A DNA stretch of 64,000 nucleotides from positions 682,001 through 746,000 of the forward strand of contig NZ_JAGQFP010000002.1 in NCBI RefSeq assembly GCF_019090095.1. Direction: 5' to 3'. This document shows positions 61,522 through 64,000 of the stretch, piece after piece. Under the pieces are notes generated by a model. That model had not been told where the DNA came from, made no database searches, and was given only the letters and a program-made list of their open reading frames with translations. The stretch comes from Stutzerimonas stutzeri (GTDB taxonomy: Bacteria; Pseudomonadota; Gammaproteobacteria; Pseudomonadales; Pseudomonadaceae). Position numbers and translations under genes: made by a program. The number at the start of each line of letters is the position of its first letter. Positions within the stretch are counted from its first letter, which is position 1.

Positions 61522-62916
61522 TTATAGCTGCCTCACCTTCAGCGACCGACCCTTGATCTTGCCGGCGTTCAAGCGATTGAGCGCCTGCTTGGCGACGCTG
61601 CGCTCGACCGCGACGAACGCCTGGAAATCGAAGATCGCGATCTTGCCGACCTGCGTGCCCGGGATGCCCGCATCGCCGGTGAGCGCCCCCAGGATGTCGC
61701 CGGGGCGCAATTTCTCCTTGCGACCGGCACCAATGCAGAGCGTCACCATCGGCGGCTGCAGCGGTCCGCCCGGCTGAGCTTTCAGCTCGCCCAGCGGTTG
61801 CCAGTTCAGCGGTGCCTTTTGCCGATCCTCGATGGCCTGGGCGCGGTGGCCTTCGGCAGGCGCTACCAGGCTGACAGCGATGCCTTTCTTGCCAGCCCGA
61901 CCGGTACGTCCGACGCGGTGAATGTGAATCTCCGAGTCCCGCGCCAGCTCGACGTTGATCACCATGTCCAGCGCGTCGATATCCAGCCCGCGCGCCGCGA
62001 CATCGGTGGCGACCAGCACCGAGAGACTGCGGTTGGCGAACATGGCGAGCACCTGGTCGCGGTCACGCTGTTCCAGATCGCCGTTGAGCGCCATGGCCGA
62101 AATCCCCTTCGCGACGAGGGCGTCGACCAGCTCCTGGCATTGCTGCTTGGTGAAGCAGAAGGCCACGCAAGTCTCGGGTCGGAAGCTCGCCAGCACGCGA
62201 ATGACCGCTTGCATGCGGTCCTGCGGGTCGATCTCGTAGAAGCGCTGCTCTATCTGCGTGTCATCGTGCAGGGCTTCGACCTTGACTTGCTGCGGGTCGC
62301 GCATGAAGGCCGATGCGAGTTGCTTGATCCCGGCCGGGTAGGTGGCAGAAAAGAGCAGGGTTTGCCGCTTGGCTGGGGTCTGGCCGATGATGTCGGCTAT
62401 CGCATCGTAGAAGCCCATGTCGAGCATGCGGTCGGCTTCATCGAGCACCAGTGTCCGCAAGCCGTCGAGCTTGAGCGTGCCTTTGTTCAGATGCTCGAGC
62501 ACGCGCCCGGGCGTGCCAACGATGACATGCGCACCGTGCTCCAGCGAGCCGATCTGCGGCCCGATGGACACGCCGCCGCACAGGGTGAGGATTTTGATGT
62601 TGTCGGCCGAACGCGCCAGCCGGCGCAGCTCCTTGGCGACCTGGTCGGCCAGCTCGCGAGTCGGGCACAGCACCAGTGCCTGGCACCCGAAATAACGAGG
62701 GTTGAGCGGCTCGAGCAGGGCGATACCGAAGGCTGCGGTCTTGCCGCTACCGGTCTTGGCCTGGGCGATAAGGTCCATGCCCTTGAGCATCACGGGCAGA
62801 CTCTGGGCCTGGATCGGTGTCATCTCGGTGTAGCCGAGTGCGTCGAGGTTGGCCAGCGTCGCGGCGCTGAGGGGCAGGGTGGCGAAGGCTGAACTGGGCA
62901 CGGTAGTGATCTGCAA
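61522..62916 (-). CDS. dbpA: ATP-dependent RNA helicase DbpA
   Basis: 464 residues. The DEAD-box core shows [56 protein letters not shown] in LLFSATYP and HRVGRTGRAGKKG. The C-terminal DbpA RNA-binding domain (LRPGDILGALTGDAGIPGTQ, IAIFDFQAFVAV, GRSLKVRQL) binds hairpin 92 of 23S rRNA, which directs the helicase to late large-subunit assembly. It is the second DEAD-box gene of the window. Confidence 0.95.
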   Translation of the reverse strand: MQITTVPSSAFATLPLSAATLANLDALGYTEMTPIQAQSLPVMLKGMDLIAQAKTGSGKTAAFGIALLEPLNPRYFGCQALVLCPTRELADQVAKELRRLARSADNIKILTLCGGVSIGPQIGSLEHGAHVIVGTPGRVLEHLNKGTLKLDGLRTLVLDEADRMLDMGFYDAIADIIGQTPAKRQTLLFSATYPAGIKQLASAFMRDPQQVKVEALHDDTQIEQRFYEIDPQDRMQAVIRVLASFRPETCVAFCFTKQQCQELVDALVAKGISAMALNGDLEQRDRDQVLAMFANRSLSVLVATDVAARGLDIDALDMVINVELARDSEIHIHRVGRTGRAGKKGIAVSLVAPAEGHRAQAIEDRQKAPLNWQPLGELKAQPGGPLQPPMVTLCIGAGRKEKLRPGDILGALTGDAGIPGTQVGKIAIFDFQAFVAVERSVAKQALNRLNAGKIKGRSLKVRQL

Positions 62917-63046
62917 GGTGAAGTGGCGGGCAGTCTAACAGGCCTGTGCGGTCGTCGCGTGGCAGCCGGCGAGCCGCGTTCTGGGCGGAACGGATAAAGA
63001 CTGAGCGGGTCCCAAAGGAGTCAGTGGATACTCCCAGGAGGCTGTT

Positions 63047-63559
63047 TTGTCCCGCTTGTTGTTGCTGCTCAGTGCACTATCCCTTCCCGCCATCGCCGCA
63101 GAGCCGACGCTCTTCGGCCGCTATGAACAGATCAAGGTCGAAGATCTCGGCAAGACGCTCAAGGCCAAGATGGACACCGGCGCGATGACGGCTTCGCTGT
63201 CGGCTCGCGATATCGAGCGCTTCGAGCGTGACGGCGAGGAGTGGGTACGCTTCCGCCTGGCGGTCGAAGGGGCTGGCGACACCGTCTTTGAACGGCCGTT
63301 GGCTCGCGTGGCCGAGATCAAGACCCGTGCCGAAGAAGCGGACGACGATACCGATCTCGAGCGTGGCCCGGATGTCGCCGAGCGGCCGGTGGTGGAGATG
63401 CAGCTATGCATCGGTGACCAGTTGCATCAGGCCGAGGTGAACCTCACCGACCGCAGCCATTTCCGCTACCCGTTGCTGATCGGGGCGACGGCGATCCGCG
63501 ACCTCGAGGCCGCCATCGACCCGGCGCAGAAGTACACGGCGGGACGTCCGGCCTGTTAA
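63047..63559 (+). CDS. retropepsin-like ATP-dependent zinc protease family protein
   Basis: 170 residues. A short signal (MSRLLLLLSALSLPAIAAEP) precedes a retropepsin-like domain with the catalytic-type motif AKMDTGAMTASLSARDIERF and later YPLLIGATAIRDLEAAIDP. This matches the PF05618 putative ATP-dependent zinc protease group, often near RimK. The start is TTG 63047, with a perfect AGGAGG six bases upstream; there is no ATG at a suitable place. A peptidase role is inferred from the DTGA motif only. Confidence 0.87.
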   Translation: MSRLLLLLSALSLPAIAAEPTLFGRYEQIKVEDLGKTLKAKMDTGAMTASLSARDIERFERDGEEWVRFRLAVEGAGDTVFERPLARVAEIKTRAEEADDDTDLERGPDVAERPVVEMQLCIGDQLHQAEVNLTDRSHFRYPLLIGATAIRDLEAAIDPAQKYTAGRPAC

Positions 63560-64000
63560 GGCGCCGCGAACCCAGCGCGGCAAGCAGCGCGCAATTGCGC
63601 CTCGGCTACACGAGAGCAGCGGAACCAGGCGTTCCGCTGTCCGCCGTGAACAGGCGATGCCGGTACCTATTGGCGCATCTACTACTGGTTATTTAAATAA
63701 TGAATAACCTCAGTGCGGCAGTGGTTATATGACAGCCATATGTCGATCCCTAACGGGTTTGGCCAACTGATATATATCGGCCATTCAGGTCGGCTCGTTC
63801 AAGGGTTCATTCGAACGTGTTAATTGGGGTAGTTCGCCTTGTCGGTCATGTGCTTGTTCATTGACTTATAAGTCAGGTAACAGGCAGCGCTAGCGTGCCT
63901 TTAAACGAACACCGTGCCTTGGCCCGAGATGGGGCGAGCGGCGACATGCTGTATGGAAAGGGGGGCGATCAGGCGGACATCTGTTTGAAAGCGGACTGTC
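63560..64000. other. gene-free AT-rich stretch with inverted repeats at window edge
   Basis: No complete gene is visible. The stretch is more AT-rich than the rest. It contains GGTTATT / AATAACC arms (63687-63693 and 63703-63709), GATATATATC (63769-63778) and the perfect palindrome TGACTTATAAGTCA (63862-63875). AGCGCTAGCGTGC (63886-63898) resembles the ops/JUMPstart element at 11 of 13 positions. A frame opens at ATG 63946 (MLYGKGGDQADICLKADC) and is still open at the end, but has no clear Shine-Dalgarno. This is probably an operon leader. Confidence 0.45.

Noticed and set aside
63946..64000. Possible gene start running off the right edge
   Set aside because: Only 18 codons, no clear ribosome site and no family similarity, so it is mentioned under the intergenic entry but not called as a gene.

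Overview
The window is about 63% GC by eye, densely coded, and looks like the chromosome of a Pseudomonas close to the P. stutzeri (Stutzerimonas) group. Gene order follows P. aeruginosa PAO1 in two blocks. The first runs ruvX-algH-tonB3-gshB-pilGHIJK-chpABC-rsmE-bioA-cyt b561-yceI-mexAB/oprM-rhlE-metF-ahcY. The second runs metK-ArsR/methyltransferase-tkt-epd-pgk-fba. The PAO1 genes chpD, chpE and mexR are missing at their expected places. I see no transposase, integrase, phage gene, CRISPR array, rRNA or tRNA; this is core chromosome with small species-specific insertions.

Layout. 1-2952 (minus): ruvX (cut by the window edge), algH, tonB3, gshB. 3189-16416 (plus): the complete Pil-Chp chemosensory operon for type IV pili, including the giant multi-Hpt kinase chpA. 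16460-18676 (minus): rsmE, bioA. 18845-20001 (plus): cytochrome b561 and YceI. 20131-25979 (plus): a MexAB-OprM/TtgABC-type RND efflux operon behind a TtgR-like operator but with no adjacent repressor. 26075-30626 (minus): rhlE, metF, ahcY and an SAH riboswitch. 30857-36840: Na+/H+ antiporter, an orphan secreted protein, cytochrome c', DUF1090, ligB and a ferric-reductase-like flavoprotein. 36991-39309: ABC-2 exporter and a DUF2780 protein. 39402-41670 (minus): metK behind an ArsR-methyltransferase fusion (SahR-like) with an 18-bp palindrome. 41687-44268: LysE exporter and a 2-oxoglutarate oxygenase opposite a LysR regulator. 44373-50690 (plus): tkt, epd, pgk, two small lipoproteins, fba. 50769-63559: an orphan receiver, a methyltransferase, DUF3509, hemerythrin, a globin-coupled GGDEF-EAL protein, two small lipoproteins, YhiN, YccS, a Tat-exported DUF839 protein, dbpA and a retropepsin-like protein. 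63560-64000 holds no complete gene but is AT-rich and full of inverted repeats, possibly the leader of an operon that starts beyond the window.

How the genes work together. Three themes stand out. (1) Surface motility: the Pil-Chp array and TonB3 serve type IV pili. (2) The activated-methyl cycle: metK makes SAM, ahcY clears SAH and metF recharges methyl groups. Two separate SAH-type sensors, an RNA and a protein, sit in front of these genes within about 11 kb. (3) Central carbon flow: tkt, epd, pgk and fba form one co-oriented block. The most unusual candidates for follow-up are the double SAH control, the repressor-less efflux operon with an intact operator, the oxygenase/exporter/LysR unit that may hydroxylate and export an amino acid, and the structured leader at the right edge.
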